Source: Pandoraea pulmonicola | GTDB lineage: Bacteria; Pseudomonadota; Gammaproteobacteria; Burkholderiales; Burkholderiaceae | Reading direction: 5' to 3' | Assembly (NCBI RefSeq): GCF_000815105.2 | Contig: NZ_CP010310.2 | Location: 5,518,001 to 5,582,000, forward strand | DNA length: 64,000 nt | In this document: positions 27,841 to 37,339 of the stretch, piece by piece | How positions within the stretch are numbered: position 1 is the stretch's first letter | Layout of the letters: each line of letters begins with the position of its first letter | The notes under the pieces: generated by a model | What the model saw: only the letters and a program-made list of their open reading frames with translations | Databases searched by the model: none | Told to the model about the DNA's origin: nothing | Made by a program: the position numbers and the translations under genes

Positions 27841-30411
27841 TCAAAACTCGAACGTCGCCGAGAGCGTGGCCGACCTTGCGTCGCCCACGGCCACGAAATA
27901 CTGGCTGGCGCTCGAGGGGTAATACGTCTTGTTGAACACATTCTTGACGTTCAACTGAAAGCGCACCGGCCGGCGCCCGATCTTCGTGTCATACGTCGCG
28001 AACACATCGGCGACGAAATACGCCGGCAGTGTGAAGCTGTTGGCCGAGTCGCCCGGACGCGTGCCGACATACCGCCCCACCGCCCCGAGCCGCAGGTTGC
28101 CGCTGCCGTCTCCCAACACGGGCCCCCAGTCGTAGACGCCCGCGAGCGACGCCGTATGCCGCGCCACATTCACCAGCGTCTTGCCGGCGTAGAGCGGATC
28201 GTCGGTCGTCTTCGCGTCGATGAACGCGTAGCTGGCGATCACGTTCCACCGCTGCCCGATGCGCCCCGACACATCGAGCTCGACGCCACGCGAGCGCGCC
28301 GCCCCGGAGGTGCGCCAGTCAATCAGCTTGGTGGCGTCGTTGAACTGCGAGACGAGCACGTTGCGCTTGTCGATGTTGAACACGGCCAGCGTACCGCTCA
28401 GCCCGTTGGGCATATCGAGCTTCGCGCCGACCTCATAGGACTTCGCATGCTCGGGCGCGACGTTGGAGTCGATCACCACGCCGCTCGACAACGGTGCGAT
28501 GGTCGACGTCGGCTTGAGCGACTCCGAGTAGCTGCCGTACAACGACAGATAGTCGGTCGCCTTGTAGACGACGCCCGCGCGCGGCAACCACTTCGAATCC
28601 GACAGATTGGTATTGGCCTGGAACGGCCGTCCCTTGCCCGCCATCTGGCGATAAGTCAGGAGCCGCACACCGCCCACGACGATCCACCGGTCGGTCACGT
28701 GAATGGCGTCCTGGAAGAACAGCGACGCGTCGTGCAGCGTATCGGTCTGATCGCTGTCGCTGGCCGACACGGTGGACGGAATCACCTCGCAGCCGTACAT
28801 CGGCTTCAAATAGGAAAACGTGCATTTCGCCGCCTGGCGAATCAGATCACGCCGATAGATCCGCCGATACTCCCAGTCGCCGCCGAACTGCAGATCGTGG
28901 CGCATGCCGGCCAGTTGCACCTTCCCGTCGAGGTACGCGATACCGTAGCTGTCGGTACTGTCCGAGCCGCGCGTGCCGTCGTTGCTGCGCGAGATGACGC
29001 CCGTCTTCGTATTGATGCCGTTCACGCGCAGTTGCGTGGCGTCATACGTTTCGGTGTTGTAGCTGTAGCCGAAGTGCGCTTTCCAGTCCGGATTGAACTG
29101 ATGATCGACGGTGAGCTGAGCCAGATGCGATTGCCCCGTCATCTCGTTGTGCACGTCGTCCAGTCGCTCGCGGGCCGAGACCGCGAGCGGCTTGTTCGTG
29201 CTCGGATCGATGACGGTGCCGCGATCGAACGGCGTGAGGAAGTTGCGATATTCATAGGAGAGCACGACCTGCGTGTCGCGCCCGTAATAGGCTAGTGTCG
29301 GTGCAACGAGCGTCTCGCGCTGGGAGCCGAAATTGCGCCAGTACTGCTGGTTGCTCTGATCGACGACGAGCCGATACGCCAACCCCGTATCGCCGATGGG
29401 CCCGGTCGTGTCGAACGTTTCCTGTGCGCCGTTCTTGCCGTGCCCGTACGTCGTACCCGCCACGCTCACGGCCGTGTACGGCTTGAGCATCGGACGCTTG
29501 CTCACGACATTGATGACCCCGCCCGGGTCCATGATCCCGTAGAGCAGCGACGTCGGCCCCTTGAGCACCTCGACCGCATCCGCGTTGGCGTTCAGCCCCC
29601 GCCCCTGGACGAGCGGCATGCCGTTGTGCATGATCGAGCCGTCGCGGTTGCCGCCGAAGCCGCGCTTGAGCAGTGTGTCCTGCGTTCCCGCGAGCGTGTT
29701 GCCCTGCACGATCCCGCTGACATTGATCAGGGCGTCGTCCAGCGTGCGCGCGTGCTGATCGGCGAGCACCTGATGCGGCACCACGTTGATCGCCTGCGGG
29801 ATGTCGAGCACCGGTGCATCGGAGCGCGAGACGCTGGCGTCCGCCGGCGTCCGGTAGCCGTCGGACCATGCCTGACCCTGCGTGTGCGTCATCGGCAGCG
29901 TCACGTCGCTCCCGGCCGCGCCGGCAGCCTGACCCGGGGGCTCCGCAGCGCTCTGGGGCACCAGCGTATAGCCTGCGCCCTGCGGCGACGCGGCCAGCCC
30001 GGTGCCTGCGAGCACCTGACCAAAGGCGCCCGGCACGTCGAAGCGGCCCTGCACGCCGGAGCTGCGTTTGCCGGCCGTCAACGACGGCGCATACGTCAAC
30101 AGAATGCCCGCCTCGCGGCCGAAGCGCGTGAGCACGGCATCGAGCGCGCCCGCCGGGATATCGAAAGCGCGGGCGCCGGCGGCGACCGTCGCCGATGCCC
30201 GCGCCTGTCCCTTCACGGACGACGTCTGCGCGCGTGCATTCCCGGCGACGAGTCCCGCGGCGAACACGACAGCCACCGCCGCGCCCACCGCACGATGACG
30301 AGGCGCCGGAGGCCGCCCCTCGGCCAGAGGACGGCCAGGCGGACGGGCAATACCGGCAATACCGGCAATGCGGGCAGAGGCGGGAGAGACGTCGGGTAGT
30401 ACGGCAGCCAT
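27841..30411 (-). CDS. TonB-dependent siderophore receptor with N-terminal signalling domain
   Basis: An outer-membrane receptor of about 856 residues. A positively charged leader and AVGAAVAVVFAAGLVAG with AQT cleavage is the signal region. It is followed by a secretin/TonB N-terminal (STN) domain starting around FDIPAGALDAVLTRF. This periplasmic domain talks to FecR. The plug has LKGPTSLLYGIMDPGGVINVVSKRP, and the barrel ends with Phe. It imports a ferric siderophore and signals its presence. The start is uncertain: in-frame GTGs at 30453 and 30465 would lengthen it. It follows fecR by ~100 bases, forming one iron-responsive unit. Confidence 0.9.
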   Translation of the reverse strand: MAAVLPDVSPASARIAGIAGIARPPGRPLAEGRPPAPRHRAVGAAVAVVFAAGLVAGNARAQTSSVKGQARASATVAAGARAFDIPAGALDAVLTRFGREAGILLTYAPSLTAGKRSSGVQGRFDVPGAFGQVLAGTGLAASPQGAGYTLVPQSAAEPPGQAAGAAGSDVTLPMTHTQGQAWSDGYRTPADASVSRSDAPVLDIPQAINVVPHQVLADQHARTLDDALINVSGIVQGNTLAGTQDTLLKRGFGGNRDGSIMHNGMPLVQGRGLNANADAVEVLKGPTSLLYGIMDPGGVINVVSKRPMLKPYTAVSVAGTTYGHGKNGAQETFDTTGPIGDTGLAYRLVVDQSNQQYWRNFGSQRETLVAPTLAYYGRDTQVVLSYEYRNFLTPFDRGTVIDPSTNKPLAVSARERLDDVHNEMTGQSHLAQLTVDHQFNPDWKAHFGYSYNTETYDATQLRVNGINTKTGVISRSNDGTRGSDSTDSYGIAYLDGKVQLAGMRHDLQFGGDWEYRRIYRRDLIRQAAKCTFSYLKPMYGCEVIPSTVSASDSDQTDTLHDASLFFQDAIHVTDRWIVVGGVRLLTYRQMAGKGRPFQANTNLSDSKWLPRAGVVYKATDYLSLYGSYSESLKPTSTIAPLSSGVVIDSNVAPEHAKSYEVGAKLDMPNGLSGTLAVFNIDKRNVLVSQFNDATKLIDWRTSGAARSRGVELDVSGRIGQRWNVIASYAFIDAKTTDDPLYAGKTLVNVARHTASLAGVYDWGPVLGDGSGNLRLGAVGRYVGTRPGDSANSFTLPAYFVADVFATYDTKIGRRPVRFQLNVKNVFNKTYYPSSASQYFVAVGDARSATLSATFEF

Positions 30412-30518
30412 GGTGAGCAATCTCGAACGGGGCAATGGAAGAAAGGGTTTCACTTCCCTTGTCACGCGAGCGCTTCAAAACAGCTCACTGTCCACGCAAA
30501 AAATGGCAAGTCGACGCG

Positions 30519-31553
30519 TCAGCCGCGCGGTCCGATCGTCACCCAATAGCGGGTGAGCGAGGCGACCGAGACCGGCAGCGCATGCGGCAGCGTGGCGAGG
30601 ATGGCGTCGGTGTCGCCGAGCGGATACGTGCCGGACACTCGCAGTGCCGCCACCGCAGGGTCGCAGCGCAGATACCCGCGCCGATAGCGCGAGAGCTCGG
30701 CGAGGAACGCGTCGAGCCGCATGTCGATGGCGACGAACATACCGTCGGCCCAGGCGCCGTCACCGTCGGCAAGCGGTGTGACGGCGGCCACGCGCTGCGC
30801 CGTGAAACGTGTCTGCTCGCCGGCCTGAACGATCTGCGATGCCTCGGCGTCACCCACTGCTCGAGGCGCGACACGTACGGCACCTTCGAACACCTGCACC
30901 TGCGTATCGCCAATCAGGCCAATCGGGCCGATCGCGCCAGTCCCCTGACTCTCCCGACGCACCACGAACCGGGTGCCCAACGGCGTAAGCGAGCCCTGCG
31001 CGGTGACGACGACCAGCGCACGCGGCGGAACATGCCCGGCGTCCTTTCCAGTGGTGACCATGATCTCGCCATCGATGAGCGTGATGCGTCGGGTCTCGGC
31101 GTTCATCGACCAGCGCACGGCGCTGCGGGTGTTGAGCACGAGCGTCGTGCCATCGGCCAGACGCCACGTGCGGCGCTCGCCCGTCCCCGTGCGCGCGTCG
31201 GCGCGCAGGTGCTGCACAGTCGGCGTATCGCTTGCGACCCACGCGCCGGTGCCGACGAACAGCGCGCCCGCAATAGCCTTGATCGCGTGACGACGTCCAC
31301 GCGAGCGCGGTACCCGAAGCGCGGCTTGCGCCACGGCGGCGCCGAGCGCACCGGACACTCGTTGCAGGCGTCGGTCCGCACCTTCGATATGTCGCCACGC
31401 ACGCTCGTGCTCCGGATGCGCTTCGCGCCAGCGCGCACAGGCCGCCCGCAGCGTCTCGGTGGCATCGCCGCCGTGCAGCGTGACCCACCACTCGACGGCT
31501 TGCTGTGCAACGCCGGCATCGAAGTCGCCAACGGTGGTCGCCCGCCCCGTCAT
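30519..31553 (-). CDS. fecR: FecR-type anti-sigma/sigma regulator
   Basis: A 344-residue inner-membrane protein. It has an N-terminal DUF4880-like sigma-contact region with a Trp-rich stretch (WWVTLHGG, CARWREAHPEHERAWRHI) and one membrane span after RGRRHAIKAIAGALFVGTGA. A periplasmic FecR domain with RTWRLADGTTLVLNTRSA contacts the receptor STN domain. The ATG at 31553 overlaps the sigma-factor stop as ATGA, so I prefer it to one eight codons earlier. Confidence 0.9.
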   Translation of the reverse strand: MTGRATTVGDFDAGVAQQAVEWWVTLHGGDATETLRAACARWREAHPEHERAWRHIEGADRRLQRVSGALGAAVAQAALRVPRSRGRRHAIKAIAGALFVGTGAWVASDTPTVQHLRADARTGTGERRTWRLADGTTLVLNTRSAVRWSMNAETRRITLIDGEIMVTTGKDAGHVPPRALVVVTAQGSLTPLGTRFVVRRESQGTGAIGPIGLIGDTQVQVFEGAVRVAPRAVGDAEASQIVQAGEQTRFTAQRVAAVTPLADGDGAWADGMFVAIDMRLDAFLAELSRYRRGYLRCDPAVAALRVSGTYPLGDTDAILATLPHALPVSVASLTRYWVTIGPRG

Positions 31554-32065
31554 GCCACGTTCATCGCGAAGAAGCACTGCGTGCCGGCGCGCACCAGATG
31601 GCGCTTCACCGTGGCGAGCGAGATGTCGAGCTCGGCGGCAATCTCGACATGCGTGAGTCCGTCGAGTTGGGCGAGGAGGAACGCTCGCTTGACGAGCGGC
31701 GGCAGTCCGTCGAGGCAGCGATCGATCTCGATCAGCGTCTCGAGCACGATGGCGCGCTCTTCCAGTGACGCGGCGCAGGCTTCGGGTTGTTGCGCCAGCG
31801 CTTCGAGGTAAGCGCGTTCGACCGCTTCGCGGCGCCAGTGGTTGTACAGCACGCGTTGGGCGATGGTGGTGAGAAAGGCACGCGGTGACGCCAGCAGGCG
31901 AGGCGGATCGCGTTCGAGCAGGCGCACGAACGTGTCATGGGCAAGATCGGCCGCGCGATGCGAGCAGCCGGTCTTGCGATGCAGCCAGCCATGAAGCCAG
32001 CCGTGATGGTCGTTGTAGAGTCCCTGCAGCGTGGTCTCACGCGGCAGTGTGTCGTCGGCGGGCAT
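31550..32065 (-). CDS. fecI: FecI-type ECF sigma factor
   Basis: A 171-residue ECF sigma factor. Region 2 is LAHDTFVRLLERDPPRLL with FLTTIAQRVLYNHWRR, and region 4 is LPPLVKRAFLLAQLDGLTHVEIAAELDISLATVKRHL. The ATG at 32065 has AGGAGG six bases upstream, which fixes the start over a longer open frame. It should direct transcription of the adjacent receptor gene when FecR is signalled. A Fur-like box lies ~50-70 bases upstream. Confidence 0.93.
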   Translation of the reverse strand: MPADDTLPRETTLQGLYNDHHGWLHGWLHRKTGCSHRAADLAHDTFVRLLERDPPRLLASPRAFLTTIAQRVLYNHWRREAVERAYLEALAQQPEACAASLEERAIVLETLIEIDRCLDGLPPLVKRAFLLAQLDGLTHVEIAAELDISLATVKRHLVRAGTQCFFAMNVA

Positions 32066-32116
32066 GCGCCCCTCCTGTCCCCGGCCGGGTGCGGCCGGAA
32101 GGCTGGGCACCCGCTT

Positions 32117-32137
32117 TGCAAATGAGAATCGTTCGCA
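32117..32137 (-). promoter_or_regulatory. Fur-box-like operator upstream of fecI
   Basis: An imperfect palindrome around AATGAGAATCGTT with TGC(A/G) flanks. GAGAATCGTT matches the NATWAT/ATWATN logic of Fur sites. Its place directly upstream of an ECF iron sigma gene supports iron repression. Confidence 0.7.
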
Positions 32138-32266
32138 GTATACCAAACGACACCCGGAGGACGGCACATGCTAAAGCCTCGTCATCGCTGCGCGTGGCGC
32201 GTATGCGACAACGGTATGGAACTCACTGACATCACGAAATAACGGGAAGCGAAGTAGGCGCGATCG

Positions 32267-32446
32267 ATGAACGCCGCCCGCGTGATGCGGGGAGGGCTGC
32301 AGCGCTCCGCTCAAGACGATTGTGTGGCGATGCGGTTCGGCGATCAGCACTACATGCGCAAAGTGTTTCAGCGCCGCTTCGGTGCATCTCCGCAGCAGTA
32401 CCGCGAGCACTTCGGACAGCCTCAGGCTGACGGCTGCCCGGCACCG
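32267..32446 (+). pseudogene. Remnant of an AraC-family regulator C-terminus
   Basis: About 50 codons read FGDQHYMRKVFQRRFGASP and then QQYREHFG, the second helix-turn-helix and tail of an AraC/GlxA-type regulator. The preceding RVMRGGLQRSAQDDCVAM is a degenerate first half. No effector domain lies upstream, and there is no proper stop before the antisense of the transporter gene. I read it as a decayed fragment that once regulated a neighbour. Confidence 0.55.
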
Positions 32447-32470
32447 GCAGGGCATTGCACCCTCCACGGC

Positions 32471-33871
32471 TTACCGCCAGTAGGCGAACGCCGCCAGCGC
32501 CAGCATCACGACGATCGCGCCGCCGATGCGCGTGGCGATCTGCGCGAACGGCATCAACTCCATGCGATTGGCGGCAGTGAGAATCGCCACGTCGCCGGTG
32601 CCGCCCAGCCCGCTGTGCGTGACGTTGACGATGGCCGCTTCCACGGGATACATACCAACGCGCTTCGCCACGAAGAATCCCGTGAGCGCGAGCGACATCA
32701 CCGTCGAGACGGCGGTCACGATATTGATCCAGTGGAACGCCGTGACGATTTCACCCCAGGGCGTCATCGCGATACTGATGGCGAACATCAGCGGATAGGT
32801 GACGGCAGTCGAGAAGAAGCTGTACATGAAACGCGCACCACCCCGCACGCGCGGCGAGACGATTTGCAGGAGCTGCGCGATCACCACGAACACAAGCATC
32901 ACCACCGGGGCGGGCCAACCGAACCATTGGTGGCTCAACACGCCGAGCAGATAGAGCGCGATGGCCGTGCCCCCGGCTGCCGCCACGCTCGCGGCGTCGA
33001 AGCCGTGGACGCTGTCCTGAGCCTGCGGCGCATCGTCGTGCGTTTCGCCCACGGGCGTGACGGTCAACTGTCCGTTACCGGTGAGCTTCGGCTTGCGCGT
33101 GCCGACATAGCTCAGCAGCCCGGCGAGACAAATCGCCGAGATGTTGCCGAGCATCGCGGCCGACAGTGCCTGCGCGAAGAGCGGCCCCTGCTCGACGCCA
33201 AGAATCTGCGCGTAGCCCGCGGAGAGCGGCAATGCGCCCTCGCCCACTCCGCCCGCCATGATCGGCACGACGATATAGAACAGCGCATGTTTGACGTCCA
33301 GACCGAGTGCCGTGCCCACCGCGGTGCCCACGCACGCGGCGACCACCGAACCGCTGGCCAGCGGAATGAAGATGCGCACGAAGCCTTTCACCAGCGTGCG
33401 GCGGTCCATGCTCAGCACGCTGCCGACGATAATCGCCGCGATGAACAGATAGAGGAAGTTGGAGCTCTTGGTGAACGTGGTCACCGCCTTGGTCACCGCT
33501 GCGGGCATCAGGCCGTAGTACACCATGGCCGACGGGATGAATGCCGCGAAGATCGACGTCGCGCCAATGTGGCGCACCCACGGAATCCGCTTGGCCAGCT
33601 CCGCGCAGGTGAAGCCACCCACGGCCACCAGTGCGATGCCCGTGGGCAGATCGGCGGCCAGCTTGCCGTTGTGCGTCATCGCGGCGAGGATGCCGATGAG
33701 CGCCAGATAGGTCGGCAGCGGCAACGCGCCGATGCGCACGTCGAATATGGCCCACCAGCGCTCGCGCAGCGACGGCCGGGGGCGGCCTGGCGACTCGTCG
33801 GCCACCGGAGCGGCCGCACGCACGGCCTCGGCGCGCGGGGTTGCGGTTTCCATGGATTTGTCTCCGTTCAT
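32471..33871 (-). CDS. 2-hydroxycarboxylate/sodium symporter (CitS/MaeN family)
   Basis: A 466-residue polytopic inner-membrane protein. The two family re-entrant loop motifs are present: GGVGEGALPLS in the first half and GGTGDVAILTAANRMELM in the second. Eleven or so hydrophobic segments are visible, with a hydrophilic loop near residues 255-290. Family members co-transport citrate, malate or lactate with Na+ or H+. It is 51 bases downstream of the CoA-transferase gene and is probably in one operon with it and the CitE-like lyase. Confidence 0.92.
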   Translation of the reverse strand: MNGDKSMETATPRAEAVRAAAPVADESPGRPRPSLRERWWAIFDVRIGALPLPTYLALIGILAAMTHNGKLAADLPTGIALVAVGGFTCAELAKRIPWVRHIGATSIFAAFIPSAMVYYGLMPAAVTKAVTTFTKSSNFLYLFIAAIIVGSVLSMDRRTLVKGFVRIFIPLASGSVVAACVGTAVGTALGLDVKHALFYIVVPIMAGGVGEGALPLSAGYAQILGVEQGPLFAQALSAAMLGNISAICLAGLLSYVGTRKPKLTGNGQLTVTPVGETHDDAPQAQDSVHGFDAASVAAAGGTAIALYLLGVLSHQWFGWPAPVVMLVFVVIAQLLQIVSPRVRGGARFMYSFFSTAVTYPLMFAISIAMTPWGEIVTAFHWINIVTAVSTVMSLALTGFFVAKRVGMYPVEAAIVNVTHSGLGGTGDVAILTAANRMELMPFAQIATRIGGAIVVMLALAAFAYWR

Positions 33872-33922
33872 CTCGTTATATGGACATGGGGGACGCTGAC
33901 GCCGGCGCGGCGCAGCGTCCGG

Positions 33923-35152
33923 TTACTGCACGGCCTGCGTCGCGCGCAGAGCCGCGATGTCTTCGTCATTCAGTCCGGCTTCGTGCAGCACGTCGTCGGA
34001 GTGCTGCCCGAAGGCGGGTGCGGCGCGCGATGACGCCGCGGCGCCGGTGTCTGTCGACGTCCCGAACCTGATCGGCTGACGAAAGCCGCGATAGCCGCCC
34101 ACGCCCGGATAGGTGTAGTGCTGCATCATCGCTTCGGCCTCGACCTGCGGATCGTCGAACATGTCTTCGACGGCGCGCGCGGCGGCACACGGCACGGCGT
34201 CGCCGAAGATCGCCTCCCATTCGCGCGCACTGTGCGCCTGCAGGGCGGCGTGCAACCGCGGCACGATCTCGTCGCGATGCTCGGCGCGCTTGCGCACCGA
34301 ATCGTAGCGACTGTCGGCAGCGAGCGCGGCGAGGCCGGTCTTCTCGCACAACGCCTGCCAGAAGTGCGGCGTATTCGCGGAGATGTACAGATAGCCGTCG
34401 CGCGTGGGATGGATGCCCGTGATGCCGCCCGAACGCATGTCGCGGCCAACCTCGCGCGGTTCGCCATCGGCCCAGACCAGACGCGCCGATTGCATGGCCA
34501 GTGCACTGCGCAGCAGCGAGACGCTCACGTACTGTCCCCGCCCGCTGCGCTCTCGCGCGAACAGCGCCGACGAGACGCCCGCCGCCACCATCGACGCCGC
34601 GTAGTAATCGACCACCGAACCGTACAGAATCTCCGGCGGACCTCCGGGCTTGCCTTGCATGGCACACATGCCGGTCATCGTTTGCAGTACCTGATCGTAG
34701 CCGGCCTTGTCCCGGCTCGGCCCCGTCTCGCCGTAGCCCGTCACCGCGCAATAGATCAGACGCGGGTTCACGTCGCGCAGTTGTTCATAGGCGATGCCCA
34801 GGCGCGCCGGCACACTCGGGCGGAAGTTGTGAACGAGCACGTCGGCGGTCTCGACCAGGCGTCGCAGGACGTCGAGCGCCGCCGGCTGCTTGAGATCCAG
34901 CACGAGGCCGCGCTTGCCGCGATTCACGCCGAGAAAGGCGCGGCTCTCGGCCGCGAGCGTCGACGGATACTTGCGCAGGTTGTCGCCCGCCGGCGGTTCG
35001 ATCTTGACGACGTCGGCGCCTTGGTCGGCGAGCAACGTGCACCCGTAAGGACCCGCGATGTAGGCGCTCAGGTCGAGCACACGGACCCCCGTCAGCGGGC
35101 CGGCGGCCGGTGTGACGTCTGCGGTGGCGGGCGTGGGAGATTCTCGTTTCAT
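33923..35152 (-). CDS. Class III (CaiB/Frc family) CoA-transferase
   Basis: A 409-residue enzyme from the ATG at 35152, where homology begins shortly after (GVRVLDLSAYIAGPYG). The frame is open further upstream, but that part looks unlike the family. The active-site aspartate is D153 in AGYDQ. It moves CoA between carboxylic acids without ATP. With a hydroxycarboxylate transporter below and a CitE-like lyase above, it probably makes the CoA thioester that the lyase cleaves. The substrate is not shown by the sequence. Confidence 0.9.
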   Translation of the reverse strand: MKRESPTPATADVTPAAGPLTGVRVLDLSAYIAGPYGCTLLADQGADVVKIEPPAGDNLRKYPSTLAAESRAFLGVNRGKRGLVLDLKQPAALDVLRRLVETADVLVHNFRPSVPARLGIAYEQLRDVNPRLIYCAVTGYGETGPSRDKAGYDQVLQTMTGMCAMQGKPGGPPEILYGSVVDYYAASMVAAGVSSALFARERSGRGQYVSVSLLRSALAMQSARLVWADGEPREVGRDMRSGGITGIHPTRDGYLYISANTPHFWQALCEKTGLAALAADSRYDSVRKRAEHRDEIVPRLHAALQAHSAREWEAIFGDAVPCAAARAVEDMFDDPQVEAEAMMQHYTYPGVGGYRGFRQPIRFGTSTDTGAAASSRAAPAFGQHSDDVLHEAGLNDEDIAALRATQAVQ

Positions 35153-35270
35153 TGCGATGTGTCTACTGCCTGAATTTTGCCGGGGCGACCCGGTGCTTGT
35201 GCTGGCGCTTTTGTCGGCTTGTACCGGCTTGTGCCGGCCTCCAGCGGCCCTTTCCACGGCGCTCTCCTGC

Positions 35271-36170
35271 TCACACGGTGGCCAGAACCTCACGCTGCGC
35301 GTCGCTCAGCAGCCCCATGCGCTCGGCGTCGCCGACCAGCGCCCTGGCGCGCTCGAGGAAGGGCGCGTCGATCATCTTGCCGTCGACGACATACGCGCCG
35401 ACGCCATCGCGCCGCGCCGCCCGCGATGCGTCGAGCACACGCACGGCATGGGCGATCTCGTCGTCGGACGGACGGAAGATGTCGTTGGCCAGCGCGATCT
35501 GGCTCGGATGGATACAGCTCTTGCCGAGGAAACCGAGCGCCTTGGCGAGTTGCGCCTCCGCGCGAAAACCCGCTTCGTCCTTGATGTTGGCGAAAGCGGA
35601 GTCGTAAGCGAAAACGCCTGCCGCGCCGGCCGCCATGCGCAGACCGAACATCGCCTGCGAGATGGCGGCGGTCTCTCGACGGGCCATGCCCAGCGGCTCG
35701 AACAAATCGCCCAGGCCGAGCTGCAAGCCGGCAACGCGCGGATGCGCGGACGCGAGTTCCCCGGCGCAGAGCAGCGCCCTGGGCGATTCGATGTTCAGCA
35801 GCAGTCGCACCGGCGTGGCGACGCCGTTGGCGCGTTCGGCGCGTTCGATGCGCTCGGCCGCGCGGCGCACGTCGTCGGCGCATTCCGGCTTCGGGAGGTT
35901 GATCAGCGCGACACCGCCGCGGACGACGGCATCCACGTCGTCGTCGAAATATTCGGTGTCGAGCGCGTTCACGCGCACGATGAGCTGCTTGGTTTGCGCC
36001 TGCGCGGCGGGCAATGCCGCGAGCCAGTCGCGCAGGGTTTCGCGCGCGGCCCGCTTCCGATCCGGGGTGACGGAATCTTCCAGATCGAACGACAGCGCGT
36101 CGGCCGCGCTGGCAAGCGCCTTGGCGAACAACTCCGGTCTTGCCGCCGGCACGAACAGTTTGCTTCTCAC
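35271..36170 (-). CDS. CitE-like / HpcH-HpaI family acyl-CoA lyase
   Basis: A 299-residue TIM-barrel enzyme with a GTG start. FDLEDSVTPDRK carries the metal-binding acidic residues, LLNIESPRAL and LGLGDLFEPLG follow, and GKSCIHPSQI is the family signature. Relatives split malyl-CoA, citramalyl-CoA or citryl groups into acetyl-CoA plus a keto acid. No CitD or CitF genes accompany it, so it is not a classical citrate lyase complex. First gene of the operon, divergent from lysR. Confidence 0.9.
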   Translation of the reverse strand: MRSKLFVPAARPELFAKALASAADALSFDLEDSVTPDRKRAARETLRDWLAALPAAQAQTKQLIVRVNALDTEYFDDDVDAVVRGGVALINLPKPECADDVRRAAERIERAERANGVATPVRLLLNIESPRALLCAGELASAHPRVAGLQLGLGDLFEPLGMARRETAAISQAMFGLRMAAGAAGVFAYDSAFANIKDEAGFRAEAQLAKALGFLGKSCIHPSQIALANDIFRPSDDEIAHAVRVLDASRAARRDGVGAYVVDGKMIDAPFLERARALVGDAERMGLLSDAQREVLATV

Positions 36171-36226
36171 GTCTCCAGTCCTTCCTTTCTTGTCACTGGA
36201 GAGGAGTCTAAGGGCCGTCTTGTTTT

Positions 36227-36249
36227 AGATAAACTATCCACATCTATCT
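36227..36249. promoter_or_regulatory. Probable LysR-regulator operator in the divergent promoter region
   Basis: AGATA (36227-36231) and TATCT (36245-36249) form an interrupted dyad in an AT-rich stretch, next to two copies of AAACTATC. LysR regulators bind such T-N11-A dyads between divergent genes. Confidence 0.45.
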
Positions 36250-36273
36250 TGAAAACGTAGAAAAACTATCGTT

Positions 36274-37161
36274 ATGGATACGGCATTTCTGGCAAATCTT
36301 CTGCTCGTGGTGGACAGCGGGTCGATGGCGGAGGCGGCACGTCGCATCGGCGTGACGCCGGCGGCCATCGCGCAACAGGTGCAGGCGCTGGAGCGGGAGC
36401 TCGGTGTGCCGCTGCTGGTGCGCGCCGGCCGCACGGTCATCCCGACGGAAGCGGGGCGTCGCGTGATCGAGAGGGCACGTGCGCTCGTGCGCGACGCCGC
36501 GGACCTCAAGGCGGTGGCGCTCACGGACGAGCCGTCCGGCGAACTGCGCATCGGCACGATCACGACGGCATTGCTCAGCCTGCTGCCCGATGCGCTGGCG
36601 GGGTTTTCGAAAGCCTTTCCGCAGGCACAGGTGCTCATTCGTGCAGGAACGTCGATGGAACTGTATGAGACGCTGCAACGCGGCGAACTCGACGTGGCGA
36701 TCTGCCTGCACCCGCCGTTCGCGTTGCCGAAGGCTTACGACTGGCATTTGCTACGCGAGGAGCCGATCGTGGTGCTGGCGCCGATGGCGTTGGCGGATGT
36801 CGATCCGCACACGTTGCTCGCACGCGAGCCGTTCATCCGATACGACCGGTCGCTGGGCGGCGGCAAGCAGGCCGATCAGTACCTGCGCGCGGCGAAGATC
36901 GTACCGCACGAGCTGTTCGAACTGAATTCGCTGATGGCCATCGCGATGATGGTGGACCGGGGCCTGGGCGTGTCGCTCGTGCCGGACATCGTCTCACCGC
37001 TCACGACGAGCCTCGATATCGTGCGTCTGCCGCTGCCGGCGCCGGTCGAGCGGCGCCGCTTCGGCCTGCTTTGGCACCGCGCTTCGCCACGCGCGCGACT
37101 GATCAAAGGGTTGATGACATGTGCCGAGGCAGTGCTGGCGCGCGAGGCGCGCCAGCAGTAG
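36274..37161 (+). CDS. LysR-family transcriptional regulator
   Basis: A 295-residue protein with an N-terminal winged helix (LLVVDSGSMAEAARRIGVTPAAIAQQVQALE) and a periplasmic-binding-like effector domain from about residue 90. It is divergent from the CitE-like lyase, CoA-transferase and transporter genes and most likely controls them in response to their substrate. The ribosome-binding site is weak. Confidence 0.93.
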   Translation: MDTAFLANLLLVVDSGSMAEAARRIGVTPAAIAQQVQALERELGVPLLVRAGRTVIPTEAGRRVIERARALVRDAADLKAVALTDEPSGELRIGTITTALLSLLPDALAGFSKAFPQAQVLIRAGTSMELYETLQRGELDVAICLHPPFALPKAYDWHLLREEPIVVLAPMALADVDPHTLLAREPFIRYDRSLGGGKQADQYLRAAKIVPHELFELNSLMAIAMMVDRGLGVSLVPDIVSPLTTSLDIVRLPLPAPVERRRFGLLWHRASPRARLIKGLMTCAEAVLAREARQQ

Positions 37162-37339
37162 TCTCCGAACGGTGCCCGATCCCCCGCGCCGGCGGCATTT
37201 CGAGTCATCGCCGCGCCCGATGCGACGTCCAACGCGCTTCGGCGACGAGCTTCGGGGAGCAACCAACGGACGGGGGCACGCCCCGCCGGACCCGCTTCTC
37301 ATCCCGCAATCGTCCCCGCCTTCTCATGGAAAACATTTA

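Noticed and set aside
35271..36170. Classical citrate lyase beta subunit
   Set aside because: No citD, citF, citC or citG neighbours; a stand-alone CitE-like lyase is more likely.
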